A DNA stretch of 64,000 bases. Origin: Dokdonella sp. (GTDB taxonomy: Bacteria > Pseudomonadota > Gammaproteobacteria > Xanthomonadales > Rhodanobacteraceae). The DNA lies in NCBI RefSeq assembly GCF_019634845.1, contig NZ_JAHCAQ010000004.1, forward strand, positions 174,005 to 238,004, read 5' to 3'. Position numbers and translations under genes: made by a program. Under the pieces are notes generated by a model, which worked only from the letters and a program-made list of their open reading frames with translations, searched no databases and was not told where the DNA came from. Shown piece after piece: positions 38,940-48,197 of this stretch. Position 1 is the stretch's first letter, and the number at the start of each line of letters is the position of its first letter.

Positions 38940-39733
38940 ACGCGCTGCAACGTCCGCTGCACGAGGTCGGCCGGACCGCGCTCGGCGCGATTGCCGGCGT
39001 CGGTTACGCGGCGATCGTGCTCGTCGAATCGCTCTACTTCCTCGTTGCCGGACGCCGCGTCGGCCAGCGCGTGCGGCTTGGCGCGATCGCGCAGCAGATG
39101 CGCGAGATCGGCGTCGACGCGTTGCCGATCGTGGCCCTGCTCGGGTTCACGGTCGGCCTCATGCTCGGCATCCAGTTCGTCGCCTCGCTGGCCGAGTTCG
39201 GCGCGCAATCGCAGGTGGTGGTGGCGGTGGCCAAGTCGGTCACCCGCGAGTTCGGCGCGCTCATCACGGCGATCCTCGTTGCCGGACGCTCGGGCTCGGC
39301 GCTGGCCGCGCGCATCGGCTCGATGAGCGTGTCGCAGGAAGTCGATGCACTGGCGGTGATGGGCATCGAACCGGTCCGCTATCTGGTGGCGCCCGCGCTG
39401 GTGGCCATGCTCGTCATGCTGCCGACGCTCACGATCTTCGCCAATGCGATCGCGATCTTCGGCGCGGCGCTGTACAGCGCGCCGGCGCTCAACGTCACCC
39501 CGCTCGCGTACCTGTCGCAGACCCTGGCGCTGCTGTCGCCGGGCGATGTCTGGCAGGGCCTGTCCAAGAGTGTGGTGTTCGCGGTGCTGATCACACTGAT
39601 CGGCGTCAGCACCGGGTTTTCCGTCACCGGTGGCGCCGAGGGCGTCGGTCGCGCCACCACGCGCGCCGTGGTGCTGTCGATCTGCTGGATCATCGTGGTG
39701 GACATGGTGTTTTCGTACTTCATCAACCGCTGA
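38936..39733 (+). CDS. mlaE: MlaE-family ABC permease
   Basis: Inner-membrane permease of the Mla system, which moves phospholipids between the inner and outer membranes. The 265-residue protein has the MlaE domain: VALLGFTVGLMLGIQFV, then TREFGALITAILVAGRSGSALAARIGSM, and DALAVMGIEPVRYLVAPA. The GTG start overlaps the STAS stop, and GGGG lies immediately upstream. The overlap implies coupled translation and matched stoichiometry. Confidence 0.93.
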   Translation: MNALQRPLHEVGRTALGAIAGVGYAAIVLVESLYFLVAGRRVGQRVRLGAIAQQMREIGVDALPIVALLGFTVGLMLGIQFVASLAEFGAQSQVVVAVAKSVTREFGALITAILVAGRSGSALAARIGSMSVSQEVDALAVMGIEPVRYLVAPALVAMLVMLPTLTIFANAIAIFGAALYSAPALNVTPLAYLSQTLALLSPGDVWQGLSKSVVFAVLITLIGVSTGFSVTGGAEGVGRATTRAVVLSICWIIVVDMVFSYFINR

Positions 39734-39734
39734 C

Positions 39735-40535
39735 ATGGACACGCCTGCACCGCTCATCGAAGTCGCCGGTCTCGATGCCTGGTACGGTCGCCGGCAGGTG
39801 CTGTTCGGCGTCGATTTCACGGTCAGGCCCGGCGAGATCCGCGTCATCATGGGCGGCTCGGGCTCGGGCAAGTCGACGCTGTTGCGCCACCTGCTCGGGC
39901 TGCAACGGCCGGTCGCCGGCAGCGTGCGCCTGTTCGGCGTCGATCTGGGCCGGGCCGACGAACGGGAGTTGCTGGCGGTGCGCAAGCGCATCGGCGTGTC
40001 GTTCCAGGGCGGCGCCCTGCTGACCTCGCTCAGCGTCGGCGACAACGTGGCGCTGCCGCTGCGCGAGCACACCGATCTCGACGAAGCGACGATCCGCATC
40101 ATGAGTCGCATCAAGCTCGAGGTGGTCAACCTCGGTGGCTTCCAGGACCTCATGCCGAGTCAGCTGTCGGGCGGCATGGTCAAGCGCGCCGCGCTCGCGC
40201 GCGCGCTGGTCATGGACCCACGCCTGCTGTTTTTCGATGAGCCCTCGGCTGGACTCGATCCGGTCGTATCGGCCGAACTCGATGAGCTCATCCTGCGCCT
40301 GCGCGACGCGCTGCGCATGACGATCGTGGTGGTCACCCACGAGCTGGAAAGCGCGTTCAAGATCGCCGACACGATCACCGTGCTCGATCAGGGGCGCGTG
40401 CTCATGACCGATACCGTCGCGGCCGTGCGCGGCGCCGACAACGAACGCATCCAGGACCTGCTCAACCGCCGCCCGCGCGAGGTGGCGATCGACGCCGAGG
40501 CCTATCTGCGGCGTCTCACCGAGGAGCGCGCATGA
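39735..40535 (+). CDS. mlaF: MlaF-family ABC ATPase
   Basis: ATPase of the Mla phospholipid transporter, 266 residues. Walker A is GGSGSGKST, the Q-loop is in GVSFQGGALLTSLSV, the signature is LSGGMVKRAALARAL, Walker B is LLFFDEPSAGLDPV, and the switch His is in VVVTHELES. The QGGALLTSLSV and SGGMVKR sequences are characteristic of the Mla/MCE branch. In E. coli a STAS protein (MlaB) docks on MlaF; the STAS gene here is two genes upstream. Confidence 0.94.
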   Translation: MDTPAPLIEVAGLDAWYGRRQVLFGVDFTVRPGEIRVIMGGSGSGKSTLLRHLLGLQRPVAGSVRLFGVDLGRADERELLAVRKRIGVSFQGGALLTSLSVGDNVALPLREHTDLDEATIRIMSRIKLEVVNLGGFQDLMPSQLSGGMVKRAALARALVMDPRLLFFDEPSAGLDPVVSAELDELILRLRDALRMTIVVVTHELESAFKIADTITVLDQGRVLMTDTVAAVRGADNERIQDLLNRRPREVAIDAEAYLRRLTEERA

Positions 40536-40587
40536 GTCTTGCTAAAGTGTCGGCCGATGCGACGCGCGCAGGCGCAGGGGAGGCCGC

Positions 40588-41514
40588 GTGAAACGCGACA
40601 CCGTCAATTACACGCTGGTCGGCGCGGTGGTGCTGGCAGGTGCCGCGCTGCTGCTCGTGGCGCTGGCGCTGATCACCGGGCGCTCGCTGGCCAGCAACGA
40701 CTATCTCGTGCGCTATCGCAACGTGACCGGCCTGCGCCATGGCGCGCCCGTGTTCTACGAGGGCTACCGCGTCGGCCAGGTCGGCGCGGTCACGCCCGAG
40801 CGCAGCGCCCAGGGCACGCGCTACAAGGTCGAGCTCAAGATCCGCCGCGACTGGTCGATCCCGGCCGACAGTGTCGCGCAGCTGCAATCGAGCGGGCTGT
40901 TGGCCGACGTCTCGATCGGCATCCGTGAAGGCGGCAGTCCGGTTCCGCTCAAGGCGGGCGGCGAGATGCAGGGCGAAGAAGGCGGCAACGTGTTCATGGC
41001 GATGAACGACCTCGCCACCGAGATCAACGCGCTCACGCGCAGCCAGATCGAGCCGCTCATCAGGTCGCTGTCGCAGCGCGTGGATTCGATCGGCGGCACG
41101 CTCGATTCGCGCGCGCCCGCCATCCTCGACCAGGCCCAACGCCTGCTCGAACGCCTCAACGACACCTCGCTCGCGCTCGGCGACGTGCTCAAGCCCGAGA
41201 ATCGCAAGGCGGTGGCGACGATCCTCGCTCAGGCGCGCGACCTCACCGGCGAGCTGCGCCAGACGCGGGTCACGCTCGACCAGGCGCTGGCCGACCTGGC
41301 TGGCATCGCCCACGACAACCGCGCCGACATCCGCGACTCGGTCGAGGATCTCACGGCCATGCTGCAGGCGCTGTCCAGCCGCATGGACGTGATCAGCCAT
41401 CACCTGGATTCCACCAGCCGCAACATGGACGCGTTCAGCCGCGAGATCCGCATGCACCCCAACCGCCTGATCGTGGCCCCCAAGGCCGATCGGCCCGACG
41501 GAGAACCGCAATGA
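40588..41514 (+). CDS. mlaD: MlaD-like MCE-domain protein
   Basis: The 308-residue substrate-binding component has one N-terminal TM helix (YTLVGAVVLAGAALLLVALALI) and an MCE domain (YLVRYRNVTGLRHGAPVFYEG...IREGG), then a long helical C-terminal region (residues 130-300) that is much longer than in E. coli MlaD. The tail resembles other xanthomonad MCE proteins and may form a tunnel or reach toward the outer membrane. The start is GTG with GGGGAGG just upstream. It lies 52 bases after mlaF. Confidence 0.9.
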   Translation: MKRDTVNYTLVGAVVLAGAALLLVALALITGRSLASNDYLVRYRNVTGLRHGAPVFYEGYRVGQVGAVTPERSAQGTRYKVELKIRRDWSIPADSVAQLQSSGLLADVSIGIREGGSPVPLKAGGEMQGEEGGNVFMAMNDLATEINALTRSQIEPLIRSLSQRVDSIGGTLDSRAPAILDQAQRLLERLNDTSLALGDVLKPENRKAVATILAQARDLTGELRQTRVTLDQALADLAGIAHDNRADIRDSVEDLTAMLQALSSRMDVISHHLDSTSRNMDAFSREIRMHPNRLIVAPKADRPDGEPQ

Positions 41515-42122
41515 AGGCGCGTCTGGCCGCGTTCGTCGCCGTCGTCGCGCTCGGTGCCTGCTCGGCACCGACCGTGCCCGATTTCACCTGGTACCGGCTG
41601 CCGCGGCCACAGCCGCCACCGGCGCTGACGCAGCCCTGGGCCGGCTCGGTCGTGGTCGAGGACTTTGCCGCCGATGGCCTGTATGCCGACCAGGCTCTCG
41701 TGTACGCACTCGACGCCGATGCACAGCAGCTGCGCCAGTACCACTACCAGATGTGGGCCGATCCACCGACCCGCATGCTACAGCGGCGACTGGCCGTGAC
41801 GCTGCGTGGCGCCGGTCTGGCACGCACGGTCAGTGATGAACTGCCGGCCAGTCGTGATGCGATGCGCATCCGCGGCAACCTGCTGCGGATGGATCGCGTG
41901 CCCACCAGCGCAGGCGGCTGGGAGGTCGTCGTGGTGCTCAAGCTGCGCGCGGTCGCGCCGGGCGACCGCGTGCTGGTCGACGACATCTACCGCGACGGCG
42001 AGCCTGCCGGCGGCAGCGAGCTCAAGGCCAGCGTCGACGCCTACGGCGCTGCGATCGATCGCATCTACGCACGCTTCCTCGCCGATCTGCAGCAGCACCA
42101 TGGAGACGGCGATGCTCGATGA
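41511..42122 (+). CDS. ABC-type transport auxiliary lipoprotein (PqiC-like)
   Basis: The 203-residue protein has a signal peptide with lipobox LGAC. The body resembles the ABC-type transport auxiliary lipoprotein/PqiC family: PDFTWYRLPRPQPPP, then VVVEDFAADGLYADQALVYA and YHYQMWADPPTRMLQRRL. PqiC partners PqiB and is thought to sit on the outer membrane as an acceptor for MCE lipid transporters. It overlaps mlaD (ATGA) and the holD-like gene by 11 bases. Confidence 0.85.
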   Translation: MKARLAAFVAVVALGACSAPTVPDFTWYRLPRPQPPPALTQPWAGSVVVEDFAADGLYADQALVYALDADAQQLRQYHYQMWADPPTRMLQRRLAVTLRGAGLARTVSDELPASRDAMRIRGNLLRMDRVPTSAGGWEVVVVLKLRAVAPGDRVLVDDIYRDGEPAGGSELKASVDAYGAAIDRIYARFLADLQQHHGDGDAR

Positions 42123-42537
42123 AGCCGCCCTGCGGCGGCTGGCCGAGATGGGCATCGACGTCTACCGGCCGCGCGCACAGTCAGCGCCTGCTGGTGCCGG
42201 GTCCGCCGCGCCGGATAGCGGCGCGGCAACGGTATACCTGCTCGCCGAACAGGCCGACCACCCGCTGCTGCAGGCACTGTCGTGCACGTTCACCCTGGCG
42301 GGAGTCGGTGCCGTGGTGGCGCGTGCGCAGGCCGGCACCGACCTCGCTGGCGCGCGCGCGCTGGTGGCTTTCGGCGCGGCCCAGGCGCGTGCGGTCGGTG
42401 GCCTGCTCAGCGCCCGGCAGCAGGCCGCGATCGGTTGGGTGGCCACCGGCGAGCTGGCGCAGTTGCGCGGCGATGCGCTGGCCAAGCGCGCACTGTGGGG
42501 CGAACTCAAACGCCTGCTGCGTCAACTGCGCGACTGA
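42112..42537 (+). CDS. holD: probable DNA polymerase III psi subunit (divergent HolD)
   Basis: The N-terminus (LRRLAEMGIDVYRPR) resembles the chi-binding and clamp-loader-binding segment of E. coli HolD (QLQQLGITQWSLRRP), and the end (AKRALWGELKRLLRQL) resembles ARAALWQQI of HolD. The 141 residues match the usual size. It precedes rimI, the same order as holD-rimI in E. coli. holC (chi) is also in this window. Evidence is therefore motif plus synteny; similarity is low between the termini. The start is ATG 42112 with GGAG six bases upstream, overlapping the lipoprotein gene. Confidence 0.65.
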   Translation: MLDEAALRRLAEMGIDVYRPRAQSAPAGAGSAAPDSGAATVYLLAEQADHPLLQALSCTFTLAGVGAVVARAQAGTDLAGARALVAFGAAQARAVGGLLSARQQAAIGWVATGELAQLRGDALAKRALWGELKRLLRQLRD

Positions 42538-42683
42538 ATCGGGCGCGCAGCGCCGAGCTCCGACGGGTGGCTGCTTCGCGCCGCCGGGCGGCCATGCGCG
42601 CGCTGGCCAAGTCGGCGTTTCGTGGCAAGATCGGCGCCGGGCCGCGCCGATCGCGGCATTGCCAGCCAGGACCCACGCACGCT

Positions 42684-43160
42684 GTGGTTGCGATCCTCAA
42701 ACCCGGGCCTGCCGAATTCCGTCGCATGCGCGCCGAGGATCTCGATGCGGTGGCCGCGCTCGAAGTCGCAGCCTACGAGTTTCCATGGACGCGCGCGATC
42801 TTCGCCGACTGCCTGCGCGCCGGCTATGACTGCATCGTGCTTGGCGATGGCCACACGATCGTCGGCTATGGCGTGCTGTCGGCGGCGGCCGGTGAGGCGC
42901 ACATCCTCAATGTGTGCGTGGCGCCGATGCTGCATGGCAACGGCAATGGCCGCCGCATCGTCCGGCGCCTCATCGACATCGCGCGCTGGCAGCGCGTCGA
43001 GCGGGTCTACCTCGAAGTGCGGCCGTCCAACCCGCGCGCGATCGGTTTGTACGAGTCGATCGGCTTCAACGAGTTCGGCCGTCGGCCCAACTACTATCCG
43101 GCGAAGAAGGGCCGTGAGGACGCGATCGTGATGGCGATGGAGCTGCTGCATGAGCCATGA
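42684..43160 (+). CDS. rimI: ribosomal protein S18 alanine N-acetyltransferase
   Basis: This GNAT-family acetyltransferase modifies the N-terminal alanine of S18. Visible features are FRRMRAEDLDAVAALEVAAYEFPWTRAIF at its usual place (given in two parts: FRRMRAEDLDAVAALE and VAAYEFPWTRAIF), the acetyl-CoA loop VAPMLHGNGNGRRIVRRL (G-x-G-x-G/R), and LEVRPSNPRAIGLYESIGFN. Length is 158 residues from the GTG at 42684, which leaves 14 residues before the conserved MRAEDLD, as in other RimI. An ATG at 42594 would add 30 Arg-rich residues and is less likely. It closes the operon that starts at pssA. Confidence 0.9.
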   Translation: MVAILKPGPAEFRRMRAEDLDAVAALEVAAYEFPWTRAIFADCLRAGYDCIVLGDGHTIVGYGVLSAAAGEAHILNVCVAPMLHGNGNGRRIVRRLIDIARWQRVERVYLEVRPSNPRAIGLYESIGFNEFGRRPNYYPAKKGREDAIVMAMELLHEP

Positions 43161-43240
43161 GCTGACACCAGGCGCCGCCGCGTTGTAAGGTGATCCGCGA
43201 CTGCACGGCTTTTCGCGCAGCATCGTTTCAGGGGGCAATG

Positions 43241-44545
43241 ATGAGACGCTGGGGATATGCGCCGGGTCTGGCGCTGCTTGGCTGCGCCGCATTGGCGCAG
43301 GCGGATGTGTGCCGCGTCACGCCGACGGGCGCTGGCGTCGGTACGTGGAACGACACCTCGACCCTGCAGGCAGCACTCGGCAATGCCCAGTGCACGGAAA
43401 TCTGGCTCGCCGCCGGCGTCTACCGGCCTTCCGCCAGCGACCGCGCCGTCAGCTTCGTGATCAAGCCGGGAGTTGCCGTGTATGGCGGTTTTGCCGGCAC
43501 CGAGACCGTGCGCGCGCAGCGCGCGCCGGCGCTCCATCGCGCGGTGCTGTCGGGCGACATCGACGCGGACGACATCGACGTCGACGGCAATGCCATCGCC
43601 GAGTCGACGGCCGACATCCAGGGCAGCAACAGCTACCAGGTGGTGGTGATGGATGGCACCACCGGTACGCCGTTGCTGGCCGATACCACGCTCGATGGCG
43701 TCACGATCACGGCCGGCAACGCCGACGGCAACCCGCCGCTCAACTCCGGCGGCGGTGTGTATTGCAATGGCGTGGGCGCAGGCAGCGTCTGCAGCCCGAC
43801 CGTGCGCAACGTCGTGTTCAGCGGCAACGCGGGCAAGTTCGGCGCCGGCATGTCCAACCATGCCAAGGTCGGGATCGCCAGCCCGACCGTCCGCGATGTC
43901 ACGTTCACCGGCAATGCGGCCAGCTTCGAAGGCGGTGCGATGATCAACTACGCGACGTCGGGAGGCACCAGCAGTCCAAGCCTGGTCAATGTCAGTTTCA
44001 GCGCCAACCAGGCGCTCTTCAAGGGCGGTGCGATGCGCAACGACGCGGCGACCAGCGACAGTGTCTGCAGCCCGCTGATGACCAATCTCACCTTCGCCGG
44101 CAACAGCGCCACCAACGGTGGCGCCATCGTCAACCAGGGTGTGGCGACCGTGCAGATGCGCAATGTGATCCTGTGGGGCAACAGTGCGACCCAGGCCGGC
44201 AACCAGATCCACAACACCGGGTCCGCCGCGGCGACCATCGACCACAGCCTCGTGCAGGGCTCAGGCGGCAGCGGCAACTGGGATGCGGCGCTGGGCATCG
44301 ATGGGGGCGGCAATCTCGATGCGGATCCGCTGCTGGGCCCCTTGGGCGATCACGGCGGCCTCACCCCGACACGATTGCCGGGCATGCCCGGGGCCGCGAT
44401 CGATGCCGGCACCTGTGCGGGCGCACCATCGCACGATCAGCGCGGCGTGGCTCGTCCGCAAGGCGCTGCGTGCGACATCGGCGCGGTCGAACTCGTGCTC
44501 GACCGCATCTTCGCCGATGGCTTCGATGCCGCACCGATTCCCTGA
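43241..44545 (+). CDS. secreted right-handed beta-helix protein with F-x-x-G-F-D tail
   Basis: The 434-residue protein has a signal peptide (LALLGCAALAQA). Beta-helix (choice-of-anchor Q/PbH1-type) coils follow, with regular repeats of the form SPTVRNVVFSGNAG, SPTVRDVTFTGNAA, SPSLVNVSFSANQA and SPLMTNLTFAGNSA. The end LVLDRIFADGFDAAPIP carries the same F-x-x-G-F-(D/E) tail as the protein at 29293. It is probably extracellular; an adhesin or glycan-degrading role is conjecture. GGGGG lies five bases before ATG 43241. Confidence 0.82.
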   Translation: MRRWGYAPGLALLGCAALAQADVCRVTPTGAGVGTWNDTSTLQAALGNAQCTEIWLAAGVYRPSASDRAVSFVIKPGVAVYGGFAGTETVRAQRAPALHRAVLSGDIDADDIDVDGNAIAESTADIQGSNSYQVVVMDGTTGTPLLADTTLDGVTITAGNADGNPPLNSGGGVYCNGVGAGSVCSPTVRNVVFSGNAGKFGAGMSNHAKVGIASPTVRDVTFTGNAASFEGGAMINYATSGGTSSPSLVNVSFSANQALFKGGAMRNDAATSDSVCSPLMTNLTFAGNSATNGGAIVNQGVATVQMRNVILWGNSATQAGNQIHNTGSAAATIDHSLVQGSGGSGNWDAALGIDGGGNLDADPLLGPLGDHGGLTPTRLPGMPGAAIDAGTCAGAPSHDQRGVARPQGAACDIGAVELVLDRIFADGFDAAPIP

Positions 44546-44589
44546 GCGGGCCGGCGGCCGATCGCCGGCACGTTGTGCAGGTCTGGCGT

Positions 44590-47439
44590 TCAGGCCGCCG
44601 CGAGCCTTTGCGCCTGCTCGCGCAGGCCGGCGATCGTGGCGCCGAACTCGGCGATGCGCTGGCGTTCCTGTTCCACGACGTGGTCGGGCGTGCGCTCGCC
44701 AAAGTTGGCGAGTTTGGCGCTGGCCTTCGCCAGCTCGCCCTCGAGGCGCTGGATTTCACGCGCCAGGCGCGCTTTCTCGGCATCGAGGTCGATCAGGCCG
44801 GCCAGCGGAATGAGGAGCTTGAGCTCGCCGACGATCGCGGCCGCGGCGGCGGGTTCGGCGGCGCCGGCGGCAAGCCAACGCGGCGACTGCGCCTTGGCCA
44901 GAAAGCCGATCTGCGCCGCCAGCCGGTCCGCGCGCGCGCGATCCTCGGCGCTGCCGTGGGCGTACAGCAGCGGTATCTCCTTGCCCGGCGCGATGTTCAT
45001 CTCGCTGCGGATGCGGCGGATCTGCGTCAGCACGGCGCGCAACCATTCGATGTCGGCGCTCGCGGCCGCGTCGTCGCAGGCGAAATCCGCTGCGCGCGGA
45101 TAGGGCCGCTGCAGCACGCTGGCTGGCGTCAAACCCAATCGCGGCGCGACCGTCTGGTAGATCTCCTCGGTGATGTACGGGGTGATCGGGTGCAGCGCGC
45201 GCAACGCGGCTTCCAGCACCCGCAGCAGCGTGTGGCGCGTGGAGGCGGCCGCCTGCGCGTCGCTGCCTTGCAGCGCGGGCTTGGCGAGTTCGACGAACCA
45301 ATCGCAGTATTCGTTCCAGACGAATTCGTACAGCGCCTGCGCCACGAGGTCGAAGCGATAGACGCGCATCTGCGCTTCGACCTCGGCGAGCGTCGCGCGC
45401 AGGCGGGCCAGGATCCACTGCTCCGCCGCCGTGCACGGCGCGTGCCGATCGGCGGAGTGGATCGTGCCTGCGGCGGCGCCGGTGTCGGTGTTCATGAGCA
45501 CGAAGCGCGCCGCATTCCATAACTTGTTGCAGAACGCCTTGTAGCCTTCGGCGCGCTTGAGGTCGAAGTTGATCGTGCGGCCGTAGGTCGCCAGTGCGGC
45601 GAAGGTGAAGCGCAGCGCGTCGGTGCCGACCGCGGCGATGCCGTTCGGGTAATCCTTGCGGATGCGCTTTTCGACCTTCTCGCGCACCTGCGGGATCAGC
45701 AGCGAGGCCGTCGACTTGCGCGCGAGATCCTCCAGCGAGATGCCGTCGATGAGGTCGAGCGGGTCGATCGTGTTGCCCTTCGACTTGGACATCTTCTGGC
45801 CTTCGGCGTCGCGCACGATGGCGTTGATGTAGACCTCGCGGAACGGCACCTTGCCGGTGAAGTACTGCGTCGCCATGACCATGCGCGCGACCCAGAAGAA
45901 AATGATGTCGAAGCCGGTGACGAGCACGGCGCTGGGCAGGAAGGCCTGGTCGGTCGTCCAGTTGGCGACGACGTGGCCGGCCTCGCGCGTGTCGCCCGGG
46001 TTGGGCCAGCCCAGTGTCGAGAACGGCCACAGTGCCGACGAGAACCAGGTGTCGAGCACGTCCTCGTCCTGCCTCAGTGCGCCGACCGGCGGCGTGCCCG
46101 CGTGCGCGATCGCATCGGCGGCATCCTCGCCGACGAAGATGTTGCCGGCCTCGTCGTACCAGGCCGGGATCTGGTGGCCCCACCACAACTGGCGGCTGAC
46201 GCACCAGTCCTGGATGTTTTCCAGCCACTGGTTGTAGGTCGTGGACCAGTTCTCGGGCACGAACCTGATGGCGCCATCGCGCACCGCCGCGAGCGCGGGT
46301 TCGGTGATCGCCTTGCGCCCGCCCGGGCCCGGCTTGCCATCGACGCGCGTGTCGCTGGTGAGGTCGAGGAACCACTGGTCGGTCAGCATCGGCTCGATGA
46401 TCGCCTCGCTGCGCTGGCTGACCGGCACCTGCAGCTTGTGCTTTTTCGTTTCGACGAGCAGACCTTGCGCTTCGAGATCGGCGAGCACGGCCTTGCGCGC
46501 GGCGAAGCGGTCCATGCCGCGATACTTTTCCGGGGCTTCGTCATTGATCTTGGCGTCGAGCGTGAGCACCGTGATCGGCGCCAGGCCATGGCGCAGGCCG
46601 ATCTGCCAGTCGTTGAAGTCGTGCGCCGGCGTGATCTTGACGCAACCGGTGCCGAATTCGCGCTCGACGTAGGCGTCGGCGATCACCGGGATCTGGCGCC
46701 CGGTCAGCGGCAACGTCAAGGTCTTGCCGACCAGATGTGCATAGCGTTCGTCCTCGGGATGCACTGCCACCGCCACGTCGCCGAGCATCGTCTCGGGGCG
46801 TGTGGTGGCGACCACGAGGCTCGTGCTGCCGTCGCTGGCCGGATAGCGGATCGACCACAACGAGCCGTCCTTCTCCTGGTTGTCGACCTCGAGGTCGGAC
46901 ACCGCAGTCATCAATACCGGGTCCCAGTTGACGAGCCTGCGCCCGCGGTAGAGCAGGCCATCGCGGTACCACTGCACGAACACGCGCCGGACCGCGGCCG
47001 AGAGCCCTTCGTCCATCGTGAAGCGCTCGCGCGACCAATCGATCGACGCGCCCAGCCGCCGCATCTGGCGCGTGATGGTCGAGCCCGATTCCTGCTTCCA
47101 TTCCCACACGCGCTCGACGAAGGCCGTGCGGCCGAGGTCATGGCGCGACTGGCCATTGGCCGCGAGCTGGTTCTCGACGATCTTCTGGGTCGCGATGCCG
47201 GCATGGTCGGTGCCGCCCTGCCACAACGTGCGGCAGCCGCGCATGCGGTGGTAGCGGATCAGCAGGTCCATGATCGTCTGCTGGAACGCATGGCCCATGT
47301 GCAAGGTGCCGGTCACGTTGGGCGGCGGCAGCAGGATGCAGTAGGGCTCACCATCGCCGTGTGGCGCAAAGTCGCCGGCGGCCTCCCAGGCGGCATACCA
47401 CTTGGATTCGATCGCGGTCGGTTCGAAACTCTTGTCCAT
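44590..47439 (-). CDS. valS: valyl-tRNA synthetase
   Basis: This class I synthetase has 949 residues. The HIGH motif is in [14 protein letters not shown] and the KMSKS motif in [15 protein letters not shown]. The CP1 editing domain lies between ([19 protein letters not shown]-like sequence), and the C-terminal coiled coil is present ([22 protein letters not shown]), which distinguishes ValRS from IleRS. Start is the ATG of [10 protein letters not shown], divergent from upp. In E. coli valS follows holC; here two genes on the other strand separate them. Confidence 0.97.
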   Translation of the reverse strand: MDKSFEPTAIESKWYAAWEAAGDFAPHGDGEPYCILLPPPNVTGTLHMGHAFQQTIMDLLIRYHRMRGCRTLWQGGTDHAGIATQKIVENQLAANGQSRHDLGRTAFVERVWEWKQESGSTITRQMRRLGASIDWSRERFTMDEGLSAAVRRVFVQWYRDGLLYRGRRLVNWDPVLMTAVSDLEVDNQEKDGSLWSIRYPASDGSTSLVVATTRPETMLGDVAVAVHPEDERYAHLVGKTLTLPLTGRQIPVIADAYVEREFGTGCVKITPAHDFNDWQIGLRHGLAPITVLTLDAKINDEAPEKYRGMDRFAARKAVLADLEAQGLLVETKKHKLQVPVSQRSEAIIEPMLTDQWFLDLTSDTRVDGKPGPGGRKAITEPALAAVRDGAIRFVPENWSTTYNQWLENIQDWCVSRQLWWGHQIPAWYDEAGNIFVGEDAADAIAHAGTPPVGALRQDEDVLDTWFSSALWPFSTLGWPNPGDTREAGHVVANWTTDQAFLPSAVLVTGFDIIFFWVARMVMATQYFTGKVPFREVYINAIVRDAEGQKMSKSKGNTIDPLDLIDGISLEDLARKSTASLLIPQVREKVEKRIRKDYPNGIAAVGTDALRFTFAALATYGRTINFDLKRAEGYKAFCNKLWNAARFVLMNTDTGAAAGTIHSADRHAPCTAAEQWILARLRATLAEVEAQMRVYRFDLVAQALYEFVWNEYCDWFVELAKPALQGSDAQAAASTRHTLLRVLEAALRALHPITPYITEEIYQTVAPRLGLTPASVLQRPYPRAADFACDDAAASADIEWLRAVLTQIRRIRSEMNIAPGKEIPLLYAHGSAEDRARADRLAAQIGFLAKAQSPRWLAAGAAEPAAAAAIVGELKLLIPLAGLIDLDAEKARLAREIQRLEGELAKASAKLANFGERTPDHVVEQERQRIAEFGATIAGLREQAQRLAAA

Positions 47440-47539
47440 GGGGGTTGGCCGCGTGCGGCCTCGGCAGGAACGGGAAACCGCGTATTCTAGCGGCGCGCGC
47501 CACAGCGCCCCAACCCTGCCCGTTGCCGGAGACCTGCCC

Positions 47540-48175
47540 ATGCCCGCGGCCGTCCACCTCATCGATCACCCGCTGGTCCAGCACAAGCTGACCCTGCTGC
47601 GCCGCAAGGAGACGAGCACGGCCGAGTTCCGCCGCCTGCTCGGCGAGCTGTCGATGCTGATGGCCTATGACGTGACGCGCCATCTGCCGCTGCGCGAGGT
47701 CGACATCCAGACTCCGGTGGCACCGTTGCGCGGACGCCTCATCGAGGGCAAGAAGCTCGTTTTCGTGCCCGTGCTGCGCGCGGGCCTGGGCCTGCTCGAC
47801 GGCATGCTCGCGGTGATGCCCAATGCACGCGTCGGCCACATCGGCCTGTATCGGGACGAGGTCACGCTCAAGCCCGTGCAGTACTACCTGCGACTGCCCG
47901 AGGCCATGCCCGAGCGCGATGCGATCGTCGTCGATCCGATGCTCGCGACCGGCAATTCGGCGGTGGCGGCGCTCGACCTGGTCAAGGCGGCCGGGCCGCG
48001 CTCGCTGCGCTTCGTCTGTCTCGTGAGCTGTCCCGAGGGCCTGGCCAACCTGCAGGCGCACCATCCCGAGGTGCCGATCCACACGGCTGCGATCGACGCG
48101 CGTCTGGACCAGCGCAGCTACATCGTGCCGGGCCTGGGCGATGCGGGTGATCGCTACTTTGGCACCAAGGCCTGA
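47540..48175 (+). CDS. upp: uracil phosphoribosyltransferase
   Basis: Salvages uracil to UMP with PRPP. The 211-residue protein has the PRPP-binding motif [17 protein letters not shown] (residues 131-147) and the C-terminal uracil-binding loop [17 protein letters not shown]. The flexible loop [12 protein letters not shown] is also present. Length is normal (208-212 aa). It is divergent from valS by 100 bases and followed after 22 bases by the NYN-domain gene. Confidence 0.96.
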   Translation: MPAAVHLIDHPLVQHKLTLLRRKETSTAEFRRLLGELSMLMAYDVTRHLPLREVDIQTPVAPLRGRLIEGKKLVFVPVLRAGLGLLDGMLAVMPNARVGHIGLYRDEVTLKPVQYYLRLPEAMPERDAIVVDPMLATGNSAVAALDLVKAAGPRSLRFVCLVSCPEGLANLQAHHPEVPIHTAAIDARLDQRSYIVPGLGDAGDRYFGTKA

Positions 48176-48197
48176 ACCCACCTGCCGGGAGCACGCG

